A stretch of 64,000 nt of DNA from contig NZ_CP020562.1 of the NCBI RefSeq assembly GCF_002082565.1, positions 4,030,001-4,094,000 on the forward strand. The letters run 5' to 3'. Position 1 is the stretch's first letter. Each line of letters starts with the position of its first letter. This stretch comes from Halomonas sp. GT (GTDB lineage: Bacteria > Pseudomonadota > Gammaproteobacteria > Pseudomonadales > Halomonadaceae). Below the pieces are notes generated by a model that was not told the DNA's origin, made no database searches, and saw only the letters and a program-made list of their open reading frames with translations. Positions 45,758 to 54,488 of this stretch are shown in pieces. Position numbers and translations under genes: made by a program.

Positions 45758-47284
45758 ATGCCCATACTGCGATGGTTGACCCGAGACGAAGACGTGCGCG
45801 CCGCTGAAAAGGTGCCCTATCGCTTGATGGAGGAAGCGCCCGAGCTTGGCTATGGTGACCAGAATTCAGGAAACATGCTCATCCAGGGCGATAACCTCGA
45901 CGCCCTCAAGGCACTACTGCCCTATTACGCCGGGCAGGTTAAGTGCATCTATATCGACCCACCCTACAATACTGGCTCCGCTTTCGAGCACTACGACGAC
46001 AACCTGGAGCATTCCAAATGGCTAGCGATGATGTGGCCTCGCTTGGAGCTATTGCGTGAGCTGCTAGCTGAGGATGGGTCGATTTGGGTTAGCATTGATG
46101 ATGATGAAGCTCACTACATGAAAGTGATGCTAGACGAGGTTTTTGGCAGAAAAAACTTTATTGTGAATGCACTGTGGCAGAAGAGAACGTCGCCTGACAG
46201 CCGTATCCACATGGGAGATGCGCATGACCATATTTTAGTCTATGGCTCCCAGCGCGCCCGCAATAATTTTAATGAAATCAAACTCACAGACGAACAAGCC
46301 AAAGCATATAAAAACCCAGACAATGACCCCCATGGGCCATGGGTATCAACTGATTTTACGGCGCAAGGGTATCGACCGAACCAAATGTACGAAATCACTA
46401 CCCCAGCAGGAGAGAAATACACTCCTCCGCAAGGCAGATGCTGGGGAAATATCGAAGAAAATTTTAAACGCTTCCTTGCTGAAGGCCGTATGTGGTTTGG
46501 AAAAAATGGCAAGGCTAGGCCACGAATAAAAAACTACCTTTCAGAAGCCAAAGGAGTTAAATCCTGGAGTTGGTGGACCAATAAAGAGGTCGGCAACAAC
46601 CAAGAAGCCAAAAAAGAAATTAATGTGCTTTTCGGACATACAAATGCTTTCGATACACCAAAGCCTGAGCGACTAATTCAGCGCGTTTTACAGATCGCCA
46701 CCAATCCTGGGGATCTAGTGCTTGACAGTTTTCTGGGATCAGCCACAACAGCTGCCGTGGCGCACAAAATGGGCCGTGGATATATCGGCATCGAAATGGG
46801 CGAGCACGCCGTCACACACTGTGTTCCCAGGCTCAAACAAGTCATTGATGGTGAGCAAGGCGGCATTTCTGAAGCGCAGAATTGGCAAGGCGGCGGTGGC
46901 TTCCGTTTTTATAAGCTTGGCCCACCCGTTTTTACGGAAGGTGGCCAAATTCAGCCCGACATCAAATTCCCAGTCTTGGCAGCCCATATCTGGTTTACAG
47001 AGACGAGTACCTCGTGGTCGAAGCAGAATGATCAAACGCCGTTTCTTGGCAGCCATAATGGCCATGGTTATGCCCTCCTATACAACGGCATTCTTGGAGA
47101 CAAAGCTGCTGCCAATGGAAACGTACTAACTCGGAAGACGTTAGCCGTGATTCGCGCTGCGCAGGGGGATTTTGAAGGCCCCATGACCATTTATGGCGAG
47201 CGCACCATGCTGTCAGAAGCAACGCTTGACGCCGAGCAGATCGAGTTCAAGCAAACCCCTTACGATGTTAAGGCGCGCACATGA
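45758..47284 (+). CDS. mod: Type III DNA methyltransferase (Mod)
   Basis: 508-residue beta-class adenine methyltransferase: catalytic DPPY at 67-70 (YIDPPYNTGS) precedes the SAM motif DSFLGSATTAAV (about 323). The middle region (about 150-290) is the target-recognition part. It modifies one strand of an asymmetric site and also guides Res. Stop overlaps res ATG (ATGA). No tandem repeats that would make it phase-variable were seen. Confidence 0.93.
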   Translation: MPILRWLTRDEDVRAAEKVPYRLMEEAPELGYGDQNSGNMLIQGDNLDALKALLPYYAGQVKCIYIDPPYNTGSAFEHYDDNLEHSKWLAMMWPRLELLRELLAEDGSIWVSIDDDEAHYMKVMLDEVFGRKNFIVNALWQKRTSPDSRIHMGDAHDHILVYGSQRARNNFNEIKLTDEQAKAYKNPDNDPHGPWVSTDFTAQGYRPNQMYEITTPAGEKYTPPQGRCWGNIEENFKRFLAEGRMWFGKNGKARPRIKNYLSEAKGVKSWSWWTNKEVGNNQEAKKEINVLFGHTNAFDTPKPERLIQRVLQIATNPGDLVLDSFLGSATTAAVAHKMGRGYIGIEMGEHAVTHCVPRLKQVIDGEQGGISEAQNWQGGGGFRFYKLGPPVFTEGGQIQPDIKFPVLAAHIWFTETSTSWSKQNDQTPFLGSHNGHGYALLYNGILGDKAAANGNVLTRKTLAVIRAAQGDFEGPMTIYGERTMLSEATLDAEQIEFKQTPYDVKART

Positions 47285-49926
47285 AGTTAAAGGATTACCA
47301 ACACGCCTCGCTTGATACGCTGAAAACCTACCTGGAAGAGGCGCGGGTGATTGGCCCGCAAGAGGCGTACAAAAAAATTACCGAAAAGCCTGAAATAGCG
47401 GCACGGCTTCGGGGTTATCCTGCGAAATACACGCCGATAAAAACGCTACCTGATACGCCCTATTTATGCCTACGCTTACCCACCGGAGGCGGTAAGACGA
47501 TTCTCGCCGCTCACTCAATTGGCATAGCCAAAGATGCTTGGGTAGAGAAGGACTTCCCCTTGGTGCTGTGGCTTGTGCCCACAAACACCATTCGTACGCA
47601 AACGGCTGAGGCTCTTAAGAACCCCCGCCACCCCTACCGAAAAGCGCTGGACGAGGCGTTTGGTGGGCGCGTGCGAATCTTTGATATTGGCGATTTTACT
47701 CAAATCAAACCGCATGACCTACGCTCCAATCTCTGTGTGGTCGTCGGCACGGTACAAACGCTGCGCGTAAGCAATACCGATGGGCGCAAAGTCTATGCGC
47801 ATAACGAGGAGATGGAGCCACACTTCTCAGCGGTTCCGCCTCAAACGCCAGAGCTAGAGCGCACTGAGAAGGGCAATATCAAATTCAGCTTCGCTAACCT
47901 GATGCATCTTCACCAGCCGCTGGTCATTATGGATGAAGCTCATAAGGCCGGCTCCAAGCTCAGCCAAGAAGTTTATGAGCGTATCAACCCGACCGCGCTC
48001 ATCGAATTCACCGCCACGCCCAAGGGGTTTAATAATCTACTTCACTCCGTGACTGCCCAGGAGCTGAAAGATGAAGAGATGATCAAAATGCCCGTGGTGC
48101 TGGATGAAGCTGAGACCTGGCAAGGGGCGGTTAACTCGGCCATTTTGAAGCGCGCCGAGCTACAAGAGCATGCTGAACGCGACCGAGAAGCTTATATTCG
48201 CCCTATCGTGCTCTTTCAGGCACAAAAAAAAGGCGAAGAAGTCACCGTGGAGGTGCTGAAGCAGCACCTGATCGACAATGAGAATATTGATCCAAGTAAA
48301 ATCGCCGTGGCTACTGGCGCGCAACGCGAATTAGACGGCATCAACCTATTCAAGCCTGATTGCCCTATCGAGTACGTCATCACAATCGAAGCACTCAAGG
48401 AAGGCTGGGACTGCTCTTTCGCGTATGTTTTCTGCTCGGTGGCTAATATTCGCAGCTCCACCGACGCCGAACAGCTCCTGGGCCGTGTGCTTCGCATGCC
48501 TTACGCTCAGAAACGTAAAGAGAAAGCGCTTAATAAATCCTACGCTAAGCTGGTCTCTAAGCATTTTTCTGAGGCGGCCCACAGCCTTCGCGATAAGCTC
48601 ATTGATATGGGCTTTGAGGAGAGCGAGGCAGAGGACAATATCGAAGCCGAACAGCTCGGCCTTAATGATGGGTTGTTTGGACGACAGCCTCGGCCCATTC
48701 CGACGATGAAAGTCGCCATTCAGGCCAGCCAGGAAGAAGCCAGCAAGATGAACACGGCGGTGCCGTCGAAAGTACAAGTGACTTTTGATGAGAGCGGCAA
48801 GAGCCACGTGGAAGTAAAGGGCTTTCTCAAGCCCGAAGAAGCCGACACATTGATCAGCTATGCCCCTGAATCGTTTAAGCCTCAGCTTCAACAAAGCATC
48901 AACGAGCACCACGCTAAATACCAGCACGAGATACCGCCATCACAGAAGGGAGAAACCTTCACGCTGCCCCGCTTAATGGCCTACGTGCAGGGAGAGCTGG
49001 TATTTGGAGACCCGGACATTCTCATGGAGCAACATGAGTGGTCGCTTGCTGACCACCCTGCTCGCCTGGAAGCGTCCGAATTCAGTATCGTGGATACCAC
49101 GAATACGTTTGAAATTGATTTGGACGGCAACCGCGTCACCATTGGCTCTGGCGATGCCGCTGAGCAGCTCACCATGAACGTCGAAGTTGACGACTGGACG
49201 CCAACCAGCCTCGTGCAATGGTTGGATCGCAAAATACGGACACCGTGGCTGAGCCAAGCTGAATTACTGGCCTGGCTAAGTGACGTCGTGACCTACCTAA
49301 CACGTGACCGCGAGCTAAGCTTGTCGCAACTGATGCGCTGTAAATTTATTCTCGCTCGCAAGCTGTCTGAAAAAATTCATGGCTTCCGCCAGTCGGAACG
49401 CGAGAAGGTCTACCAAGCCAACCTGTTCGGGCCTGATGCCCATATTGAGGTTTCCTTTAACCAAGGCTTTACCTTCTTCGATGAGATGTATGCGGGAATT
49501 CAGAAATATCGCGGTGCTTACCGGTTCAAAAAACACTTCATGGGGCCTGACGACGTGCCCGTCTTTGATTCCAAAAAGGTCAATGGCGAGGAAGAGCAGT
49601 GTGCTTTTATGATCGATTCGCACCCGAGGGTAAAATACTGGACGCGTAACGTCAGCAAGCACCCAAATTCGTTCTCGCTGCCGACCTCCACCGATAAATT
49701 CTATCCAGACTTTGTCGCCCTGGTCGACGATGGCCGTCTGCTTGTCGTGGAATACAAGGGCAAAGATCGCACACCCGAGGAAAACCGCGATTCACGCGAG
49801 AAGAATCTTATCGGCCAACAATGGGCAAAGGCTTCCGATGGTAAGGCTGTCTTTGTGATGGCCACTATTGAGAAGGGTGATCCGAAGGAAGTGCGCGTGG
49901 CGATTGATGAAGTAGTAGGGAAATAG
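47281..49926 (+). CDS. res: Type III restriction enzyme (Res)
   Basis: 881-residue SF2 helicase-nuclease: Walker A PTGGGKT at 67-73, DEAH at 218-221, motif VI-like LLGRVLRMPY, and a C-terminal nuclease with FYPDFVALVDDGRLLVVEYK (about 805-824), a PD-(D/E)xK core. It cuts after translocation or sliding between two unmodified sites. Complete and coupled to mod. Confidence 0.93.
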   Translation: MKLKDYQHASLDTLKTYLEEARVIGPQEAYKKITEKPEIAARLRGYPAKYTPIKTLPDTPYLCLRLPTGGGKTILAAHSIGIAKDAWVEKDFPLVLWLVPTNTIRTQTAEALKNPRHPYRKALDEAFGGRVRIFDIGDFTQIKPHDLRSNLCVVVGTVQTLRVSNTDGRKVYAHNEEMEPHFSAVPPQTPELERTEKGNIKFSFANLMHLHQPLVIMDEAHKAGSKLSQEVYERINPTALIEFTATPKGFNNLLHSVTAQELKDEEMIKMPVVLDEAETWQGAVNSAILKRAELQEHAERDREAYIRPIVLFQAQKKGEEVTVEVLKQHLIDNENIDPSKIAVATGAQRELDGINLFKPDCPIEYVITIEALKEGWDCSFAYVFCSVANIRSSTDAEQLLGRVLRMPYAQKRKEKALNKSYAKLVSKHFSEAAHSLRDKLIDMGFEESEAEDNIEAEQLGLNDGLFGRQPRPIPTMKVAIQASQEEASKMNTAVPSKVQVTFDESGKSHVEVKGFLKPEEADTLISYAPESFKPQLQQSINEHHAKYQHEIPPSQKGETFTLPRLMAYVQGELVFGDPDILMEQHEWSLADHPARLEASEFSIVDTTNTFEIDLDGNRVTIGSGDAAEQLTMNVEVDDWTPTSLVQWLDRKIRTPWLSQAELLAWLSDVVTYLTRDRELSLSQLMRCKFILARKLSEKIHGFRQSEREKVYQANLFGPDAHIEVSFNQGFTFFDEMYAGIQKYRGAYRFKKHFMGPDDVPVFDSKKVNGEEEQCAFMIDSHPRVKYWTRNVSKHPNSFSLPTSTDKFYPDFVALVDDGRLLVVEYKGKDRTPEENRDSREKNLIGQQWAKASDGKAVFVMATIEKGDPKEVRVAIDEVVGK

Positions 49927-49999
49927 CCAACCCCTTAGCGCAAAACCCGCTCCAGTAAGGGGCCTCTGCGGTGCAGAAAAACCAAGAATCTTGTAAACG

Positions 50000-50026
50000 G
50001 AAAATGGAGGGGATTGCCCCCTCCAT
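50000..50026 (-). terminator. Terminator after the 39-aa gene
   Basis: ATGGAGGGG (50004-50012) pairs with CCCCTCCAT (50018-50026), loop of five. On the minus strand TTTT follows. It lies just downstream of the 39-aa gene. Confidence 0.75.
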
Positions 50027-50031
50027 ATCGC

Positions 50032-50151
50032 TTACTTCTTCTTACGAACCTTGATCGGGAACACCTTGCCGTTTTTAGGCCGAATAATCTTCCCGTTCTT
50101 ACGGATGTAAGGCCGATAAATGATCTCGTAGTCGTCGTGAATAACGCCCAT
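50032..50151 (-). CDS. 39-aa basic protein with very strong ribosome site
   Basis: ATG 50151 preceded by GGAGGTGAT, then MGVIHDDYEIIYRPYIRKNG and a Lys/Arg-rich tail ending VRKKK. A terminator follows. Basic, soluble, no helix long enough for membrane. It overlaps a longer open frame (49935-50231) in another frame, which I judge spurious. The role is unknown; it lies between type III res and the XRE-ImmA gene. Confidence 0.7.
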   Translation of the reverse strand: MGVIHDDYEIIYRPYIRKNGKIIRPKNGKVFPIKVRKKK

Positions 50152-50386
50152 AGATCACCTCCATCTACCATCACGGCCTTAAAAACTTCGCGGCGTTGAC
50201 CTTTAGCCAGGCAAAGATTAACCTTCGCCATGCTATCGAATATGGCAACTCGCTAAGAGAACAGGACCGCCATGCTAAGTCCTGCTCTTTTGCGTCCTCC
50301 TATCCAAGGCGGCAACCTTGGCTGGGAATCCTTCCTTCATGTCATCTTCCCTGACTCCCTTGTAGTAGTGTTCCAAGAAGAGAACC

Positions 50387-50398
50387 ACTACATGTAGT
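50387..50398. promoter_or_regulatory. Palindrome ACTACATGTAGT upstream of XRE-ImmA gene
   Basis: Perfect 12-bp palindrome about 30 bp upstream of the -35 box of the next gene. A GTAGTAG copy lies near 50362. Suits an XRE operator. A further hairpin (AAGAG-ACAGGAC / GTCCTG-TCTT) stands at 50255-50293. Confidence 0.45.
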
Positions 50399-50426
50399 AT
50401 TCCTATGTCTAAATCTACATATCCGG

Positions 50427-50455
50427 TTGACAGGTGCCAACCCAGTCACCATATT
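50427..50455 (+). promoter_or_regulatory. Sigma-70-type promoter of XRE-ImmA/PIN pair
   Basis: TTGACA (50427-50432), 17 bp, CATATT (50450-50455). TTGAC also pairs with GTCAA (50456-50460) as an inverted repeat across the promoter, so a repressor could cover it. The start codon is 36 bp on. Confidence 0.65.
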
Positions 50456-50491
50456 GTCAACTTAACTCACCTTAAAACAAGGTAGAAAGTC

Positions 50492-51583
50492 ATGCTGCAT
50501 GATCGTATACATCGTGCGCGTGTCCTCAAGAATATGACCTTGCAGCAGGTAGCTGATCTGCTGGGGGGCATAACCAAGCAAGCTCTGTCGAAATATGAAC
50601 AGGGCAAGGACGCGCCCAATTCGACTCGCTTGATCCAACTGGCGGACGCGCTTGGGGTTAACCCTGAGTATTTTTTCCGTTCCGACGCCGTGGAGCTGGG
50701 AAAAGTAGACTTCCGTAAGCACTCTGCCTTCGGAAAACGCCAGCAAGAAGCCGTCAAAGAACAAGTGCGTGAGCACCTTGAGCGCTATTTAGCGGCAGAG
50801 AGCCTGTTCCAAACCGACCAATCACCTAGTGAATTTTCCAAATGGCATCAGCGTTTTTCCGTATCCAATATCGATGGGGTTGAACAGGCAGCGAATAAAC
50901 TGCGCGAAGAATGGCAGCTTGGGCTAAACCCCATTGCCAATCTGACTGAAACCCTGGAAGAAAATGGCATTAAAGTCGTCAGCCTTCAGGCCCATGAGAA
51001 ATTTGATGGGCTTTGCGCCCTCGTCAACGATGGCGCGGATGCCGTTATTGTCAGTAATACTGAGCGTCCTGGTGAACGTCAGCGTTTTAATCTCGCCCAT
51101 GAGCTGGGACATTTGGTTATGTCATTGCCTGAGGCGCTTCATGGCACTCGGGATGAAGAAAACTGGTGCCACCGCTTTGCTGGGGCGTTTCTCTTCCCTG
51201 CAAATCAAGTGCGCGTCACCTTTGGTGAGCACCGCAAACGGGTGCTGTTCCAAGAGTTTCTTTTGGCCAAGGAGGAGTGGGGTATTTCTATTCAAGCCAC
51301 TTTGCGCCGGTTATATGACCTGGATATCGTTAGTTCGAGCTTATATCAGAACACTTTTCGCCTGTGGTCGATGAAGGGTTTTCGAAAAAGTGAACCTGGT
51401 CGACAAGAGCCTGAAAAATCCTATCGCCTGAAGCAATTGGTTTACAGGGCGCTGGCTGAAGGACTGGTTACTCCTTCAAGAGCAGCGGAGTTACTCAGTG
51501 TAAGCCTCGGCGAGATTGAGGAAATTATGGCAAACGGACAGGCAGGTGACAGTGAGCATGTCAGCGAAAATTCTTGTCTCTGA
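50492..51583 (+). CDS. XRE regulator with ImmA/IrrE metallopeptidase domain
   Basis: 363 residues: N-terminal helix-turn-helix (MTLQQVADLLGGITKQALSK), a linker, then HELGH at 203-207 in FNLAHELGHLVMS. Its 3' end overlaps the PIN gene by 26 bp, so both are made together. Similar pairs behave as antitoxin-like regulator plus PIN ribonuclease. Different from the XRE-ImmA at 43664 and from the pseudogene at 29306. Confidence 0.9.
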   Translation: MLHDRIHRARVLKNMTLQQVADLLGGITKQALSKYEQGKDAPNSTRLIQLADALGVNPEYFFRSDAVELGKVDFRKHSAFGKRQQEAVKEQVREHLERYLAAESLFQTDQSPSEFSKWHQRFSVSNIDGVEQAANKLREEWQLGLNPIANLTETLEENGIKVVSLQAHEKFDGLCALVNDGADAVIVSNTERPGERQRFNLAHELGHLVMSLPEALHGTRDEENWCHRFAGAFLFPANQVRVTFGEHRKRVLFQEFLLAKEEWGISIQATLRRLYDLDIVSSSLYQNTFRLWSMKGFRKSEPGRQEPEKSYRLKQLVYRALAEGLVTPSRAAELLSVSLGEIEEIMANGQAGDSEHVSENSCL

Positions 51584-52046
51584 TACTAATATCTGGATCG
51601 ATCTACACCGCAGTGGCCTGCTTGAAACCGTGTTTGCCCTACCTCACCAGTTCGTAACCACCGACTTTGTGTGGCGGGAGCTAAAACAGCCCCCTGGTCA
51701 AGAGTTAACGGGATTAGGCCTTGTGGTGGAGACATTCAATGGTGAAGAAGTTGCAACGCTTTTTACGCTACGCCAAACATTAGGTAACTCCTCGCTCGCG
51801 GATGTGTCGTGCTACTTCCTTGCAAAAGAAAGAGGCTGGACGCTGCTGACCAATGACGGCGCGCTCAGGAAATCAGGACAACAAAGCAAACTAGAGGTTC
51901 GTGGTGTACTTTGGATATTAGATGAACTAGAAACTCATGCCCTTCTTCCGCCAAGCCAACTGGCCAACGCTTTGGAATCGATGCTAAAAGCAGGTGCCAG
52001 GCTACCGGAAAGCGAATGCCATCAACGATTAAACCAATGGCGATAA
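51558..52046 (+). CDS. PIN-domain protein
   Basis: 162 residues from ATG 51558 (MSAKILVSDTNIWIDLHRSG), the PIN strand with D9. SSLADVSCYFLAKERG and LLTNDGALRK supply the further acidic residues. PIN proteins are Mg-dependent ribonucleases, often toxins. Overlaps the XRE-ImmA gene, which is the likely regulator or antitoxin. Longer frame from 51516 is unlikely because PIN folds start at the KILVSDTN strand. Confidence 0.88.
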   Translation: MSAKILVSDTNIWIDLHRSGLLETVFALPHQFVTTDFVWRELKQPPGQELTGLGLVVETFNGEEVATLFTLRQTLGNSSLADVSCYFLAKERGWTLLTNDGALRKSGQQSKLEVRGVLWILDELETHALLPPSQLANALESMLKAGARLPESECHQRLNQWR

Positions 52047-52186
52047 ATACGGCGCTCAAGATGAGTGTCCCAAAGCAGGCAAAAGACTTCTTGTCGGCTA
52101 TGAATATTAACCAAAAAAAAACAGCTCAACGGAAGGGTTCCGCTCCCTAAGAGCGGCGCTATATTTATATATTTAGAGTTAATCAG

Positions 52187-52684
52187 TTACAGATACCCCA
52201 TCTCAGCAAATGACTGACAGCCATCGCTTCCCACCACTACGTGATCAATCACCTTGATATCCATCAGCCCCAGGACTTCCTTCAGGCGCTCAGTGATTCG
52301 CCTATCTGAGTCGCTGGGCTCAGGATCCCCGCTAGGGTGGTTGTGTACCAGTATCACCGCAGCTGCGTTGTAGACTAGCGCCGCCTTCAGCACCTCACGC
52401 GGGTAGACGCTGGCGGTGTCGATAGTACCCCGAAACATTTCCTCAAAGCGTATTACGCGGTGCTGTGTGTCGAGAAACAGGACGCTGAATACCTCGTGCT
52501 CATAGTCCTGGAGCAGTAGCCGCAGGTGCTCGAAAGCCTGTGAGGGCTGGGTGATCTTGCAGCCTCTGGCGAGCTTTCGTCTTGCAAAGCCTTTGGCCAT
52601 GGTGATGATGTCGGTTTCGGTGACCGGGGAGGTGACGTGATAAGTGCCTGCCACTTCACCGGCTTTGAGTTTGCTATGGGGCAT
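52187..52684 (-). CDS. radC: RadC-like JAB/JAMM-domain protein
   Basis: 165 residues from ATG 52684 with GGAGG upstream; a TTG at 52696 is also open. The JAMM metal site is intact: H114, H116 and D127 in LVHNHPSGDPEPSDSD. Lacks the N-terminal HhH of chromosomal RadC, as do plasmid and island copies. Last gene of the minus-strand recombination set. Biochemical function unproven in the family. Confidence 0.92.
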   Translation of the reverse strand: MPHSKLKAGEVAGTYHVTSPVTETDIITMAKGFARRKLARGCKITQPSQAFEHLRLLLQDYEHEVFSVLFLDTQHRVIRFEEMFRGTIDTASVYPREVLKAALVYNAAAVILVHNHPSGDPEPSDSDRRITERLKEVLGLMDIKVIDHVVVGSDGCQSFAEMGYL

Positions 52685-52693
52685 GATGACCTC

Positions 52694-52728
52694 CAAAAAA
52701 TAAAAAACGCCGGGGTGGTGGCCCCAGC
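52694..52728 (-). terminator. Terminator between yqaJ-type gene and radC
   Basis: GCTGGGG pairs with CCCCGGC (one G-T wobble) and is followed by a long T-run (GTTTTTTATTTTTT) on the minus strand. The radC ribosome site begins immediately after the run, so the terminator separates the two genes. Confidence 0.8.
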
Positions 52729-52774
52729 ATCTACGTCATTAGATAGCGTGTTTAATATTGAGGTAAGGGTTCCG

Positions 52775-53386
52775 TCACGCAGCCATCACTTGGCTCATGC
52801 GTCGCTCCATCTCTTCATGGAAAGCTTCGACCCGTTCAGCAATGGTGCGGATCATGATGTTGTCGCGATACGTGCGCTTGATGAACAACGGCATACCCGG
52901 CCAATAGCTCACAAAGTCGATCCATTCCCGCTCGCTGACCCATAGCCCGCCCTGGCACTGGGGCACGTGCTCATCAGGTATTTCTCCATTCAGCAGTACC
53001 TCGATTTGGAACTTAGGTAGCTTGGTTTTGATTTCCAGCAGGCCGTTAGCGCCTACTAAGCTATCGGGGGAGTACCCCACGTTGTGGTTGAGAATAATGC
53101 CTACTTCACGTGGTTGCGGTTCGCCAGTGGCCTTGCAATAGAGCGCACGCGCAACGCCTTCCAGCGTTTGACCACGGCGGGTGTGCATATTCCCTTGGAA
53201 CGGCTCGGCGAGCTCACCGGTAATGCGTTCGCCGATCAACTGGTGCATGTAGGTAATGGCTCCGGTACCCAGACCACCGGGGCCTTTGCCGTTAACCAAT
53301 AAGGTCTTGAGTTCCGACATGGTGACGCGCCCTAATCGCGCCGCCAGCCATTCGGGCGTGCCTTGCTCCATGTTAAGTACTTGCAT
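52775..53386 (-). CDS. YqaJ-family viral recombinase/exonuclease
   Basis: 203 residues from ATG 53386 (AGGAGG upstream). YqaJ fold signs: QGTPEWLAARLGRVTMSE, MHTRRGQTLEGVARALY and the active site SPDSLVGANGLLEIKTKLP (D...ExK). Related to lambda exonuclease, which makes 3' overhangs for a pairing protein; the ERF gene just upstream would be that partner. Confidence 0.92.
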   Translation of the reverse strand: MQVLNMEQGTPEWLAARLGRVTMSELKTLLVNGKGPGGLGTGAITYMHQLIGERITGELAEPFQGNMHTRRGQTLEGVARALYCKATGEPQPREVGIILNHNVGYSPDSLVGANGLLEIKTKLPKFQIEVLLNGEIPDEHVPQCQGGLWVSEREWIDFVSYWPGMPLFIKRTYRDNIMIRTIAERVEAFHEEMERRMSQVMAA

Positions 53387-53419
53387 AGAAGCCTCCTGCA
53401 AGAGGGGGTAGAAAATCGG

Positions 53420-54172
53420 TTACTTAACCGCCCGCTTGGAGAGTGAGGCGCGTAGCTTGTCGAAGTCACCCTTGGGCACTTGCACGGCTGCCCCGTATTT
53501 GCCGCTGAACCACTCCTGCGTGGTGGCAGGGCATTGACTGATCAGCCGCTGGATCTGTCCCGCCTGAAAGGGTGTCACTAGTTTGATAGTAGCTTTGGTA
53601 CTGTTCTTGCCGTTATCGTCTTGTCCCCGTGTAGTGATATTGAGTAGTGCGCAGAGTACGTAGCGCTTCCCATAGCTGGTAGATGAGCCAAACGCCTGTA
53701 CGGCATTTTTGTTACCACTGATATCGGCGGGGAGCAGCATGCTGGTTTCTTCGCGGTGGCCATCCTTATGCATCAGTACACCGGTGATTTGAATACCGCG
53801 CTCCTGGGTTTGAATACGAAAGCTCACTGCAAAGCCATGTTTTTGCATGATGGGGCGCAAGGTATCGACGATATCCTCCAAGGTGGCATAGCAGCCATTG
53901 TTGGTTTGCCCACGCTCTTCAATGCTGGGAAGCTCGGTCTGCATCGCTGCCATGGCCGCGCTGTAGGCCATCATGGCCTGGCGGTCCATCACCCGCTCCT
54001 GCATCTGTAGTAAGCGCTCCATCTTATCGATATCGACGTCCGGGTTGAGCGCGGCACGCTCAATCACCTGGATGATGGCAGTGCTTTCCGTAAGGTTAGG
54101 AGGTACTGCAGGAACCGCTTGTAGTGAAGATGATGCAGACTCGTGATTTACCACATTAGTGTTGGTTGCCAT
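53420..54172 (-). CDS. ERF-family single-strand annealing protein
   Basis: 250 residues. N-terminal 60 residues are flexible. ERF core: MAAMQTELPSIEERGQTNNG, YATLEDIVDTLRPIMQKHGF and SSTSYGKRYVLCALLNITT. Anneals complementary strands during recombination, working with the YqaJ nuclease gene 33 bp downstream. AAGGAG precedes ATG. Confidence 0.93.
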   Translation of the reverse strand: MATNTNVVNHESASSSLQAVPAVPPNLTESTAIIQVIERAALNPDVDIDKMERLLQMQERVMDRQAMMAYSAAMAAMQTELPSIEERGQTNNGCYATLEDIVDTLRPIMQKHGFAVSFRIQTQERGIQITGVLMHKDGHREETSMLLPADISGNKNAVQAFGSSTSYGKRYVLCALLNITTRGQDDNGKNSTKATIKLVTPFQAGQIQRLISQCPATTQEWFSGKYGAAVQVPKGDFDKLRASLSKRAVK

Positions 54173-54194
54173 GAGAAGGCTCCTTCAATAGTTA

Positions 54195-54365
54195 TTAAAA
54201 ATCGGCAGGGAGTTCACTGGGAGGGACAGGGCGTAGGTGCAGCTCGGTGCGATACAGCTGTCCTTTAGCCATCACGTAGGTTTCGGCATAGGTTTGCTCC
54301 TGGGTGAGCAGTCGTTCGGTCAGTTGGGTTAAGGCAATATCTAAATCGTGGCTAAGAGAGGCCAT
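54195..54365 (-). CDS. 56-aa hypothetical protein
   Basis: MASLSHDLDIALTQLTERLL followed by an amphipathic helix and a Pro-rich tail (RPVPPSELPADF). TGGAGC precedes the ATG. Placed between a terminator and ERF, ending 22 bp before the ERF start. No family recognised. Confidence 0.65.
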   Translation of the reverse strand: MASLSHDLDIALTQLTERLLTQEQTYAETYVMAKGQLYRTELHLRPVPPSELPADF

Positions 54366-54387
54366 GGTGTGTGCTCCAGGTATAAAG

Positions 54388-54419
54388 CAAAAAGCCCAGC
54401 CTGTTAGGGACTGGGCTTA
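54388..54419 (-). terminator. Terminator after DUF932 and the 20-aa peptide
   Basis: AAGCCCAG and CTGGGCTT pair across about 11 bases; on the minus strand TTTTT follows. It separates the DUF932 unit from the 56-aa/ERF unit. Confidence 0.8.
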
Positions 54420-54424
54420 TCGCG

Positions 54425-54487
54425 CTATCCAATGAGGGGTAGAACCAAAACGAAGAAAATCAGCGCTAAAATGATTAGAAGCAGCAT
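54425..54487 (-). CDS. 20-aa hydrophobic peptide
   Basis: Reads MLLLIILALIFFVLVLPLIG, stop TAG. ATG lies one base after the DUF932 stop (TGACATG), so translation is probably coupled. Entirely hydrophobic, one membrane span. It may be a genuine tiny membrane peptide (toxin-like or regulatory) or chance; no homology claimed. Confidence 0.45.
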   Translation of the reverse strand: MLLLIILALIFFVLVLPLIG

Positions 54488-54488
54488 G

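Noticed and set aside
49935..50231. 98-codon open frame on the minus strand
   Set aside because: It overlaps the 39-aa ORF in another frame; only the latter has a strong ribosome site and terminator. The C-terminal part of the long frame is Arg-rich shadow sequence.
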